DNA from: Bacteroidota bacterium
GTDB taxonomy: Bacteria > Bacteroidota > Ignavibacteria > UBA10030 > F1-140-MAGs086
DNA length: 7,142 nt
Assembly (NCBI GenBank): GCA_005792205.1
Contig: SXSO01000011.1
Location: 1-7,142 of the forward strand
Direction of reading: 5' to 3'
Numbering within the stretch: position 1 is the stretch's first letter; each line of letters starts with the position of its first letter. The notes under the pieces are model-generated. The model saw only the letters and a list, made by a program, of their open reading frames with translations, did no database searches and was not told the DNA's origin. The position numbers and the translations under genes were made by a program. This document shows, one piece after another, positions 1-7,142 of the stretch.

Positions 1-2137
1 AATCAATTTCGTAAGTCCCAACATTTTGGTTTTCATTTACAAGTGTTTTTATTTCACGTCCTAAAATATCAAACACTTTTAAATTTACAAATCCACTTTT
101 CGCGATTTCATATTTTATTTTTGTTTTCGGATTAAATGGATTTGGATAGTTTTGATTCAATGAAAATTTATCCGGAATAAAATTTTCACTTCGTTCTGTA
201 ATAGAAGTTATATTTCCAAAATCATTATTTGTACGAGGAACAATTTTCCAACGTTTGTAACTAAAATACATAACACCAGAAAGTTTTTGAATTGTATCAC
301 CAACTTTTAAAATTGTCATTCCAAAAATTGTATCAGATAAAACATTTGAAAAATTATTTCTTCCATCACGACGAACAAGTATTGGACCACTTCCATCATC
401 AATTTCGTATTCAGTAATATCCGCAAATGTTGGATAGATATTTGTAACAGTTACATTATCAAACGAAACCAAAACTCCTTCGAATGGTTCAGCAATTTTA
501 TTTCCACTTCCAATTGAAGGACCAAACATTCCAGTTGAAATATTTTCAAGTGGAAGAATTTCTGGATTATTATGAGAATGAATTTCAACAGATGAAATTC
601 CACTGATACGTGTTACATCATTGTATTCATTGATTGAACCAGTGATTGTTATGTAATCACCATTTCGCACAACTGCAAGAAGAGATTCAGCACCAACAAT
701 CCAAATTCCATTCCACACATTTGAACTATCTTGCAAATACCACGCATTTGTTCCACCACTTGTCAAAGAACTCATCGCAATGCGTGAAGTATCCGCAGTT
801 ACAAATCCTGAAACATTTGCAATTCCACCAATGTATCCACTTCTTCCATTTACAAATGGTGTATATTGAATGTCATAAATTTTTAAAGGACGATTTAAAA
901 TTGTATAAAAGAAAAATCCTTTTGAAGTATCAAATTGAGAACCATCACTTGCTGAACTTGAAAGAATTGTTGTATATCCATCTTCATCCATTGCTTCAAT
1001 GAAATAATTTACAAAAGTGTTTTCGCTAAATTGTGGAATTGTTGCTTCATACAAAGTATCACTTGTTGTGTGTTGCATTTCAATAGATTGAAAGTTAGAA
1101 TAGTTTGTACGATAATAAAGTTTTACACTTGAAATTGAAGCGGTTCCTTCTTTTATAATTGCAGTAACTTTTGCCAAACTATCTGATGATGGAATTACTG
1201 GATATCTTCTGTGAGAATAAACTTGTGCTTTACGAATACCAATTACAACATCTCCAGGAAATATGGGACAAATTCTATAACCTCTTGCGTTTTCTTGACC
1301 ACTTGCAACTGCAATAAATCCACGAAGTGTATCAATTAAAGTGCCAATTTGAATTTTTGAAAAAAGTGAAACATAAGAAGTATCTCCCGGAATAATTGGA
1401 TTTCCATGACCAAGTGTGAAAAAATGTGAAGCATCATAGTCAGATAAATTATTTCCATTTGCATCAACAATACTAAATGTTCCACGAGTAGAATTTACAA
1501 TTGCATTCACAGTTAAATTTGTAAATTCAACCATAACACCTTCATATCCTTCACCAGTTGAATATTTTGTTTTTCCATTTGGAAAAAGTCCTTGATAAAA
1601 ATCGCTTATGTTCATCGATTTTGCTGATGGAATAGATTCACTTCCAATAATTTCAATTGGATAAGTTGCAAGAGGTTGAAATTGCGTTGTGCTATTCATA
1701 CTATTAGTTGGAAATTCAGAAACAATTCCTGTAATTTTCACAACATCTCCACGAAGCACATTTAAAAATCCATCTAAAACTGCTTGTGAAGTATCAGCAG
1801 ATGAAACACGAACAAAAATTCCTCCCCATTGTGTTGCAATTCCTGTTTGAGAAAAATCAGAAAGAAGCATTGTAAAACCACCGGAAGTATAAGTGATTGT
1901 TTTTGGTGGAACAATACAAATTCCTGTAACTGTGACGGTATCTCCAGTATATCCTCCATGTTGAAGTGTTCCACGAGATGGAATATTATTTTGAAGTGAA
2001 TCAGCAATAATAAGAGAATCCATCGGAACATATTGAATATCAGAAATAGGAACTTCGGGATATGTTTTTTTATTTTGAGAAAACACGTTCATTGAAAAAA
2101 TGAACAATAAAAAAATGGTAATATATTTTGATTTCAT
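1..2137 (-). CDS. T9SS-exported protein with duplicated OB-fold-like modules (C-terminus outside window)
   Basis: The frame is open from ATG at 2137 to the window edge, giving 712 residues. Residues 1-20 form a signal peptide (MKSK, then a hydrophobic core) with a likely cut in VFS|Q. Residues 33-300 and 422-641 are two diverged copies of one beta-rich module carrying the paired motifs [28 protein letters not shown] and [14 protein letters not shown]. These resemble the OB-fold-like regions beside secreted nucleases such as ExeM or YhcR, but no nuclease active site is visible. Residues 301-412 look like an Ig/FN3-type beta sandwich. Residues 658-712 are a canonical T9SS type A sorting tail ([21 protein letters not shown]) cut off at VGTYEID. 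About 25-30 residues are probably missing. The gene starts 12 nt after the preceding stop, so it is probably in the same operon. No Shine-Dalgarno sequence is seen. Export to the cell surface is well supported; the binding target is unknown. Confidence 0.9.
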   Translation of the reverse strand, partial: MKSKYITIFLLFIFSMNVFSQNKKTYPEVPISDIQYVPMDSLIIADSLQNNIPSRGTLQHGGYTGDTVTVTGICIVPPKTITYTSGGFTMLLSDFSQTGIATQWGGIFVRVSSADTSQAVLDGFLNVLRGDVVKITGIVSEFPTNSMNSTTQFQPLATYPIEIIGSESIPSAKSMNISDFYQGLFPNGKTKYSTGEGYEGVMVEFTNLTVNAIVNSTRGTFSIVDANGNNLSDYDASHFFTLGHGNPIIPGDTSYVSLFSKIQIGTLIDTLRGFIAVASGQENARGYRICPIFPGDVVIGIRKAQVYSHRRYPVIPSSDSLAKVTAIIKEGTASISSVKLYYRTNYSNFQSIEMQHTTSDTLYEATIPQFSENTFVNYFIEAMDEDGYTTILSSSASDGSQFDTSKGFFFYTILNRPLKIYDIQYTPFVNGRSGYIGGIANVSGFVTADTSRIAMSSLTSGGTNAWYLQDSSNVWNGIWIVGAESLLAVVRNGDYITITGSINEYNDVTRISGISSVEIHSHNNPEILPLENISTGMFGPSIGSGNKIAEPFEGVLVSFDNVTVTNIYPTFADITEYEIDDGSGPILVRRDGRNNFSNVLSDTIFGMTILKVGDTIQKLSGVMYFSYKRWKIVPRTNNDFGNITSITERSENFIPDKFSLNQNYPNPFNPKTKIKYEIAKSGFVNLKVFDILGREIKTLVNENQNVGTYEID
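215..874 (-). repeat. Second copy of the duplicated OB-fold-like module
   Basis: This encodes residues 422-641. It opens with DIQYTP, contains [14 protein letters not shown] and [18 protein letters not shown], then [10 protein letters not shown], and closes with [15 protein letters not shown]. Each motif has a counterpart in the same order in the first copy. It is followed by a short linker and the sorting tail. Confidence 0.6.
1238..2041 (-). repeat. First copy of the duplicated OB-fold-like module
   Basis: This encodes residues 33-300 of the partial secreted protein. It opens with DIQYVP, contains [13 protein letters not shown] and [15 protein letters not shown], and closes with [16 protein letters not shown]. 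The same motif order recurs in the second copy. The two are diverged at protein level, so this is an old duplication and not a DNA-level repeat. It is about 48 residues longer than copy two, mostly through extra sequence in the N-terminal half. Confidence 0.6.
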
Positions 2138-2149
2138 GATTATATTGAT

Positions 2150-4312
2150 TTATTTGATGATTAAAAATTTTCCTGTTTTAGTTTCTTGAGTTTCTCTATC
2201 ATAGATAGCAAAAAGATATAAACCAGTTGCAAGTGCTTGATTAAATTTTGTAACTAAATCCCACGCATGTTCTCCACCAGAAAATTTTGGTTCAGTTCCT
2301 ATATTTTCAAATCTATTGAACCAATTTATATCATTTCCATTGTATGTAAAAGCATCATGCTCAATTTCAGCAACAACATCTCCTGCTAGTGTGAGAACAG
2401 TTATTTTACATTGTTGTGGAAGATTGTAAAAAATAATTTTTCTATTTTTTTCTCCAACTCCATCCCAATACGCATTTGCATAATATGGATTTGGATAAAC
2501 TCCAACTTCAACATTTTTATTTGATGTTGGTAATTTTCCTGGAATTACTCTCTGCAAAACTTTTCCACTTTCAAGTTGAGGAAGATTATTTTCTTCGTCT
2601 CCTCTATCATATGCTGAAATTCCATAAACATATTGCCATCCATTCAAATGTGTAAGTCCAGAAGTTTCAGCAACAGCAGGAGGAAAACAATAATAAAATG
2701 TATCGTTTCCAACAACTTTCGGAATTGAAAGTTTTATTTTTTCAAATCCAGTATTATATCCAATTTGATTATTTGATAAATCAAAATCTCCAACAAGTGA
2801 AAGTGATAAAATAAAATCATCTGGATTTTGAAAATCTTCTCCTGCATTTGAACGATAAATTCTATATCCTTCAAAATCATTTTCTTTTGTAATCGGATCA
2901 ATTGATGTCTCAGAAGTTTTATCCCAATAAATCACAATATTTTTATCAAAAACTTCTGAATAAACTTTTGGTTGTTTTGGTGGTTGTGGAAGTACATATC
3001 TATCTAAAATTCCATTATTGTTTAAATCTTCACTTGCTTCTAAAATATTATTTCCATTTATATCCTCTCCATCATATGCTTTTTGAGACCAACTTAAATT
3101 TGAATATAAGTTTTTTCTACTTTCAATTGAATCAAATCTCGCAGGAAGTTCTCCATATTTTTTTGCACAAATAACAGCATATACAACATTTATTGAATCA
3201 TTTGGAAGAAGTTTTGGAAATGGACCAACTGAAAGTAAGTGAGTATAATTTCCCGGTGTTAAACGAAGTGGAATAATTTTTTCTTTTGGAAGTGAAGTGA
3301 GTAATCTTTTGTATTTACTCAAATATTTATTTGCATCATCGTCATTTGTTGGATAAAAATATGCTTCTTCTCCCGTTGAATTTTTAAATTTCCATGCATT
3401 GTAATATACAGCAGAATCAAGTTCATCAATGTTTTGGACTTCTTGAAAAAAAAGTGAATCAATACTATGACGAAGAAAATTTGGAAAAGGTGTTGTTCCT
3501 AAAAGTTTTATTCCAAGATAAGAATCAGCAGGATTTCCATAAGGTTGACCATCATAATCAAATGTATATGCAAGTCGCAACGAATCTACAAAACCATTTC
3601 CTTGATGACGATAAAATTCTGAACCACTTGGATATCCTGAAAGATTTGTATTTCTTACAGCAGGATTTGTCCAAATCCCAACTGCAAGATTATTTAAAGT
3701 ATCAATTCCAACATTTTTTATTTTGTAGTTTAACACAACAAAAAAATCTGCAAAGGAATAATTCCATACATAACTTTCTTGATGAATACTTACTCCAAGT
3801 GGAATGTGATTTAAAATTGAATCTCCACTTGAAAAAGCTGTTCTTGTATCAGAATAATCACAAATAAAATCTTGATGACTAATTGCAGTCGTATCAAAAT
3901 AAATTCCAGAAAGAGTTGATTTTTCTTTTATAGAATCAAAAACATCATTCGTAAATTCAAACCCTTCATTCAAACGATTGAGAGTACCAATATCAACTGC
4001 AGCAGTTGAAACTAGAGTTTGCGTTGTTCCAGAAGTATCTTTTTTTTCTGCACCAATCCAAATTCCACCAAGAAAAATATGCTCTATTCTTGAACCTTTT
4101 GGATATTCGCACGAAGGTTGTCTTTCGTTCCAATATAAAAATCCATGACCAATTGTTCCATAATTAGTAATAGTCAAACCAATATTTCCAACATTTGTAA
4201 ATTTTTTATCTTGATCAAAAGTTGGTGAGTAGATTCCAAAATTTTTATCAGTTTGAGAAAACAAAACTTGTAAATACAAAAAAAACAATATTAAATAAAA
4301 CGAAATTTTCAT
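2150..4312 (-). CDS. T9SS-exported protein with Ca2+-loop pair, FN3-like domain and long sorting tail
   Basis: The product is 720 residues and complete. Residues 1-19 are a signal peptide ending LFS|Q. The N-terminal region (about 37-90: VGNIGLTITNYGTIGHG, then PSCEYPKGS and LGGIWIGA) and the stretch around 188-212 (FADFFVVLNYKIKNVG) resemble, from memory, uncharacterised surface proteins of Ignavibacteria-like bacteria. Residues 417-437 hold two Ca2+-loop-like segments: D417/N419/N421/E428 and D429/N431/N433/D437. Residues 450-570 look FN3-like (DFEGYRIYRS at 479-488). Residues 603-720 are a T9SS-type tail (VGVYPNPYYAN, TLAGDVV, SGGEHAWDL, GKFLIIK), longer than the usual 70-90 residues. The ATG lies 2 nt past the tRNA 3' end; no other in-frame start precedes it and the signal peptide fits. 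There is no internal methionine. No catalytic motif is seen, so a structural or binding surface role is an inference. Confidence 0.93.
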   Translation of the reverse strand: MKISFYLILFFLYLQVLFSQTDKNFGIYSPTFDQDKKFTNVGNIGLTITNYGTIGHGFLYWNERQPSCEYPKGSRIEHIFLGGIWIGAEKKDTSGTTQTLVSTAAVDIGTLNRLNEGFEFTNDVFDSIKEKSTLSGIYFDTTAISHQDFICDYSDTRTAFSSGDSILNHIPLGVSIHQESYVWNYSFADFFVVLNYKIKNVGIDTLNNLAVGIWTNPAVRNTNLSGYPSGSEFYRHQGNGFVDSLRLAYTFDYDGQPYGNPADSYLGIKLLGTTPFPNFLRHSIDSLFFQEVQNIDELDSAVYYNAWKFKNSTGEEAYFYPTNDDDANKYLSKYKRLLTSLPKEKIIPLRLTPGNYTHLLSVGPFPKLLPNDSINVVYAVICAKKYGELPARFDSIESRKNLYSNLSWSQKAYDGEDINGNNILEASEDLNNNGILDRYVLPQPPKQPKVYSEVFDKNIVIYWDKTSETSIDPITKENDFEGYRIYRSNAGEDFQNPDDFILSLSLVGDFDLSNNQIGYNTGFEKIKLSIPKVVGNDTFYYCFPPAVAETSGLTHLNGWQYVYGISAYDRGDEENNLPQLESGKVLQRVIPGKLPTSNKNVEVGVYPNPYYANAYWDGVGEKNRKIIFYNLPQQCKITVLTLAGDVVAEIEHDAFTYNGNDINWFNRFENIGTEPKFSGGEHAWDLVTKFNQALATGLYLFAIYDRETQETKTGKFLIIK

Positions 4313-4314
4313 AG

Positions 4315-4387
4315 AGCTGATGACGAGAGTTGAACTCGTGACCTACTGATTACGTATCAGTTGCTCTACCACCTGAGCTACATCAGC
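4315..4387 (-). tRNA. tRNA-Thr (anticodon CGU), with atypical A33
   Basis: The 73 nt include the discriminator base. The acceptor arms GCTGATG/CATCAGC pair fully. The D arm is GCTC-AGGTGGTA-GAGC, the anticodon arm ACTGA-TACGTAA-TCAGT, the variable loop AGGTC and the T arm ACGAG-TTCAACT-CTCGT. By position the anticodon is CGU, reading ACG (Thr). G1:C72, C2:G71, G35 and U36 match bacterial threonine identity elements. Base 33, a near-universal U, is A here. CCA is not encoded (T73 is followed by CT and then the ATG of the next gene). The tRNA type is well supported; full decoding activity is uncertain because of A33. Confidence 0.93.
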
Positions 4388-4399
4388 AAAAAATTTTTG

Positions 4400-4407
4400 A
4401 AAAGATA
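4400..4407 (-). promoter_or_regulatory. Weak candidate -7 element upstream of tRNA-Thr
   Basis: On the minus strand this reads TATCTTTT, one mismatch from the Bacteroidetes-type TAnnTTTG element. It ends 12 nt before the first tRNA base. No convincing TTTG box is seen at the expected upstream distance. In DNA this AT-rich the match could be chance. If it is not used, the tRNA and the two secreted-protein genes depend on readthrough from mutS2. Confidence 0.2.
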
Positions 4408-4414
4408 TGAAAAT

Positions 4415-4429
4415 AAAACTTGCAGTTTT
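4415..4429 (-). terminator. Weak hairpin after mutS2, possible attenuating terminator
   Basis: On the minus strand this reads AAAACT-GCA-AGTTTT, a 6-bp stem with a 3-nt loop followed by ATTTTC. Only one pair is G:C, so the hairpin is weak and may not stop transcription. It is the only structure in the 60-nt spacer (4388-4447) between mutS2 and the tRNA, whose other content is A and T tracts, including an A9 run at 4432-4440. Confidence 0.25.
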
Positions 4430-4447
4430 TTAAAAAAAAATTATTAT

Positions 4448-6787
4448 CTATGATTTTAATTCAACAATTGTAACACCACTTCCACCATCATAATAATCAG
4501 CAAGTTGATACGTATTTACAAAACTATTTTGAGAAAGAAACATGCTAATTTTTTTCCTCAAACTTCCAGTTCCTTTTCCGTGAATAATTTTAATTCTATT
4601 TACATTTTCTAAAATTTTTTCATCTAAAAATTTTTGCAATTCTTCAATTGCTTCATCTCCATACATTCCTCTCAAATCAATTTCAGTTTTATATGATGTA
4701 GAAATTTTATGCATATGTAAAATATGTTTTCCCACTTTTGTAGAAACTGATTCTATTTCATTTCCACATAATTTTATTTTCATTGAAGGAAACGCAATCC
4801 AATATTCGTTATTATCAGCAATAGAAACTATTTCACCAACTTCACTTCCTCCATTGATTTTCACAAATTCTCCAATAGAAAAAGTTTTTATTTCAATTTC
4901 TTTTTGAATTGAATTTTCAATTTTTTTTAAATGAGATGATATTTCTTTTTTTGCATCTGTAACAACATTTTTTTCCGCATTTTTTTCTTTTATATCACGA
5001 ACAGTTTTTTCAATTATTTTTTTTGCATCATCAATAATTTTTTGTGCTTCTTTGTTTGCATTTAAAAGAATTTCATTTTCATCTTTTTTTATTTTTTTAA
5101 GTTTTATTTCATAATCAGTTTTAAATTTCTCCAATTGATTTTTTTCATTTTGTAGATTTTCAACTTCACTTTGTAATAATTGTTTTTGAGTTTCAATTTC
5201 AAAAAGCAATTTTTCAAGATTTATGCTACTTTCTCCAACAAATGTTTTCGCATTATTTAAAACATCATTTGGAAAGTCCAATCTTTTTGCAATTTCAAAC
5301 GCATAACTATTTCCAGGAATTCCAATATGAAGAATGTATGTCGGTTTCAAAAAATTTTTATCAAATTCCATTCCTGCATTTATGATTTTTTCTTTTTGAG
5401 AAGCAAATGCTTTAAGTTCAGTATGATGAGTTGTAGCAATTGTTATAGCATTTTTTTTTGATAATGTTTCTAAAACTGCTGACGAAATTGCACTTCCTTC
5501 CTTCGGTTCAGTTCCACTTCCAATTTCATCAATTAAAACAATACTTTTGTCATCAGCATTATTCAAAATGGTTTTCAAATTTTCAATATGAGAACTAAAT
5601 GTACTTAAATCACTTTCAATAGATTGATTATCTCCAATATCGGCAAACAGTTTTTCAACAATTGTAAATTTAGAATTTTGAGAAACAGGAATTTGAAATC
5701 CTGATTGAAGCATTATAATCAAAAGCCCTATTGTTTTTAATGCAACAGTTTTTCCTCCAGCATTTGGACCGGTGATTATCATTGTATTAAAATTTTTTCC
5801 GATATCAAAAGTAAATGGAACAATCTCTTCAAACTTATGTTTATGAAAAAGTAATGGGTGACATGCATTTTCAAAATAAATAGAAAAATTATTTTTATCA
5901 ATTTCAACTTCTTCTCCTTTAATTTCAAGAGCATATTTTGTTTTTCCAATTGCAAATTCAAGATAAGAAAGATTTTCTAATGAAATTTTTATTTGGTAAT
6001 AATTTTGGAAAATTTCTTTTGAAAGTTCTTTTAATATAATTTCAATTTCTTTTTTTTCTTCAGCAATTAAAATTCGCAAGTTATTGTTCAATTGAAAAAC
6101 TTCAAACGGTTCCACAAACGCAGTCAAACCAGAAGATGATTCACTATGAATGATTCCATAAACTTTATTTTTATATTCACTCTTAATTGGAATCACCATT
6201 CTTCCATCTCTAACTGTGATTATATCATCTTGTACAAAACCTTCTTCTATATTTTGTTTTAAAATTGTTTCAATTTTTTTTCTCACATAAATAGAAGTTT
6301 CAGCGATTTGTTCTCTAATTTTTTTTAAATTTTTACTTGCAGTATTTTTTACATTTCCATTTTCGTCAATTGATTGTTCAATATGAAATTCCAAAATTTT
6401 ATTTGGAAAAAGATTATTTGCAATTTCATTTAAATAAAAAATTTCATTTTTCTTTTGAAATAAAAAAAAATTGATACTGCGAATAGATATATAAAAATTT
6501 AAAAAATCTCTAAGTTCAAATGTTGAAAGAAAATTTCCTTCAATAGATAATGATTGAAGAGAATTTAAAATTGTTTCAGGAATAAAAATTGAATGTAATT
6601 CTTTACTTTGTATATAAACTTTAAGTTCTGAAATAATTTTTATTTCTCTTTTTATTTCGTCTGCAGAATTTTTTGGAAAAGTGTTTTGAAGTATTTTTTT
6701 TGCAAAACTTGAACCCAAATATTTTTCAACGTCAGATTTGATTTTTTGAAATTCAAGTTTTTCAAATGAGTTTAAAAATTCTTGCAC
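4448..6787 (-). CDS. mutS2: MutS2: ATPase with C-terminal Smr endonuclease domain
   Basis: The product is 779 residues, the normal length for MutS2. The N-terminal half is the MutS-like core/clamp (LEFQKIKSDV at 11-20; DGRMVIPIKSEYK at 194-206). The ABC ATPase has Walker A GPNAGGKT (340-347), the DIGDNQSIESDLSTFSSH signature (383-400), Walker B IVLIDE (416-421) and switch TTHHTELK (452-459). A Lys/Glu-rich coiled coil runs about 521-630, then a KOW-like beta segment (639-655). The Smr domain has DLRG (704-707) and HGKGTGSLR (736-744). Known family roles are suppression of homologous recombination in some bacteria and rescue of collided ribosomes in Bacillus; which applies here cannot be read from sequence. 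The start is GTG at 6787, since an in-frame stop lies 6 nt upstream with no ATG between. The stop is TAG. Tyr709 sits where many MutS2 Smr domains have Arg. Confidence 0.97.
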   Translation of the reverse strand: MQEFLNSFEKLEFQKIKSDVEKYLGSSFAKKILQNTFPKNSADEIKREIKIISELKVYIQSKELHSIFIPETILNSLQSLSIEGNFLSTFELRDFLNFYISIRSINFFLFQKKNEIFYLNEIANNLFPNKILEFHIEQSIDENGNVKNTASKNLKKIREQIAETSIYVRKKIETILKQNIEEGFVQDDIITVRDGRMVIPIKSEYKNKVYGIIHSESSSGLTAFVEPFEVFQLNNNLRILIAEEKKEIEIILKELSKEIFQNYYQIKISLENLSYLEFAIGKTKYALEIKGEEVEIDKNNFSIYFENACHPLLFHKHKFEEIVPFTFDIGKNFNTMIITGPNAGGKTVALKTIGLLIIMLQSGFQIPVSQNSKFTIVEKLFADIGDNQSIESDLSTFSSHIENLKTILNNADDKSIVLIDEIGSGTEPKEGSAISSAVLETLSKKNAITIATTHHTELKAFASQKEKIINAGMEFDKNFLKPTYILHIGIPGNSYAFEIAKRLDFPNDVLNNAKTFVGESSINLEKLLFEIETQKQLLQSEVENLQNEKNQLEKFKTDYEIKLKKIKKDENEILLNANKEAQKIIDDAKKIIEKTVRDIKEKNAEKNVVTDAKKEISSHLKKIENSIQKEIEIKTFSIGEFVKINGGSEVGEIVSIADNNEYWIAFPSMKIKLCGNEIESVSTKVGKHILHMHKISTSYKTEIDLRGMYGDEAIEELQKFLDEKILENVNRIKIIHGKGTGSLRKKISMFLSQNSFVNTYQLADYYDGGSGVTIVELKS

Positions 6788-6793
6788 AAAAAT

Positions 6794-7142
6794 TTATTTT
6801 TGCTTTTCAATTTCTTGCAAATGTGTAAATACAAAGTCGCTTAATTTTGGTGTAATATTTAAAATGTTTTTATAAAGTCCAGATTTTTTTTTTATTTCAT
6901 CATTTGGAAATTTAAAAAAAATTAGGATATATAAAATAAAACTTGCAAATAATACATATTGAAGAGTTCCAAAAATTGCTCCTAATATTTTATTTATAAA
7001 CGAAAGTGTAGAATTTTTTTTTGGTTCAAAAATTTTTGCAAATAACTTCACAACTATATAAACACCAAAAAACATTATTAAAATGCTAATAGTTGGTGAT
7101 AAAGTTTCTGAAATTTTAAAATTTATGATTAAAATATTTTTC
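6794..7142 (-). CDS. cvpA: CvpA-family membrane protein (N-terminal part outside window)
   Basis: The frame stays open past the window edge, so only the last 115 residues and the stop are seen. CvpA proteins are usually about 160-180 residues. The visible part has a hydrophobic helix (SPTISILIMFFGVYIVVKLF), a basic loop (FEPKKNS), the glycine-containing FINKILGAIFGTLQY segment typical of CvpA, a second helix (VLFASFILYILIFF) and a polar C-terminal tail. CvpA is an inner-membrane protein known from colicin V production and envelope stress tolerance; its molecular activity is unsettled. The Met at 7075 falls inside the first visible helix and is unlikely to be the start. The stop is 6 nt before mutS2, which suggests translational coupling; a cvpA-like gene also lies near mutS2 in Bacillus subtilis. 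An A10 run encodes the lysines near the tail. Confidence 0.8.
   Translation of the reverse strand, partial: KNILIINFKISETLSPTISILIMFFGVYIVVKLFAKIFEPKKNSTLSFINKILGAIFGTLQYVLFASFILYILIFFKFPNDEIKKKSGLYKNILNITPKLSDFVFTHLQEIEKQK

Noticed and set aside
646..1002. Open frame of 118 codons on the plus strand
   Set aside because: It lies wholly antisense to the secreted-protein gene, has a His/Leu/Gln-rich low-complexity product and no recognisable domain.
1774..2031. Minus-strand open frame of 85 codons with a hydrophobic product
   Set aside because: It overlaps the secreted-protein gene in another frame, and the main frame there carries a signal peptide and clear module motifs.
2902..3867. Two plus-strand open frames (2902-3174 and 3394-3867)
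   Set aside because: Both are antisense to the 720-residue gene, with Leu/His/Gln/Tyr-rich products typical of the reverse complement of AT-rich coding sequence.
4315..4387. tRNA-Thr as an integration site for a mobile element
   Set aside because: No duplicate of the tRNA 3' end, integrase or phage gene is visible, and the downstream gene begins directly at the tRNA.
4315..4387. Reading the anticodon as ACG (Arg) so as to restore a T before it
   Set aside because: This would shift the loop off its perfect 5-bp stem, and the acceptor and anticodon bases match threonine identity.
5779..5961. Minus-strand open frame of 60 codons
   Set aside because: It is an alternative frame inside mutS2, with Lys/Leu/Ile-rich content from AT bias.
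6794..7075. Reading the CvpA-like protein as starting at the Met at 7075
   Set aside because: The frame remains open to the window edge, and this Met lies within a membrane helix typical of the middle of CvpA proteins.

Overview
The window is AT-rich (spot-counted lines run from about 18 to 30% G+C). It holds four protein genes and one tRNA, all on the minus strand and packed with gaps of 2 to 60 nt. Reading in the direction of transcription (high to low coordinates), the order is: a CvpA-family membrane protein (5' part outside the window), mutS2, tRNA-Thr(CGU), a 720-residue secreted protein, and a second secreted protein whose C-terminal end lies outside the window.

The organism is most likely a member of the Bacteroidota/Chlorobiota/Ignavibacteriota (FCB) group, with an Ignavibacteria- or Kapabacteria-like lineage favoured. 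The reasons are the type IX secretion (T9SS) sorting tails, one with the YPNPFNP core common in those lineages, the signal peptides that cleave just before Gln, the absence of Shine-Dalgarno sequences, and the low G+C. The phylum is an inference; no marker gene in the window settles it.

4448-7142 is a housekeeping block. The cvpA-like gene ends 6 nt before the GTG start of mutS2, an association also known near mutS2 in Bacillus. MutS2 is complete, with core, ABC-type ATPase, coiled coil and C-terminal Smr nuclease domain. 4388-4447 is a short AT-rich spacer with only a weak hairpin.

4315-4387 is tRNA-Thr(CGU). It folds into a full cloverleaf but has A instead of the near-universal U at position 33. 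Its 3' end lies 2 nt before the ATG of the next gene, so tRNA 3' processing should release an almost leaderless mRNA.

1-4312 holds two exported proteins 12 nt apart, apparently one operon. The first has beta-rich repeats, a Ca2+-loop pair, an FN3-like domain and an unusually long sorting tail. The second has two diverged copies of an OB-fold-like module of about 220-270 residues, separated by an Ig-like domain and followed by a canonical sorting tail. Neither shows an enzymatic active site that I recognise. There is no gene-free stretch longer than 60 nt, and no insertion sequence, CRISPR array or phage gene. I found no clear undescribed system; the most interesting points are the odd tRNA and its junction with the secreted-protein operon.
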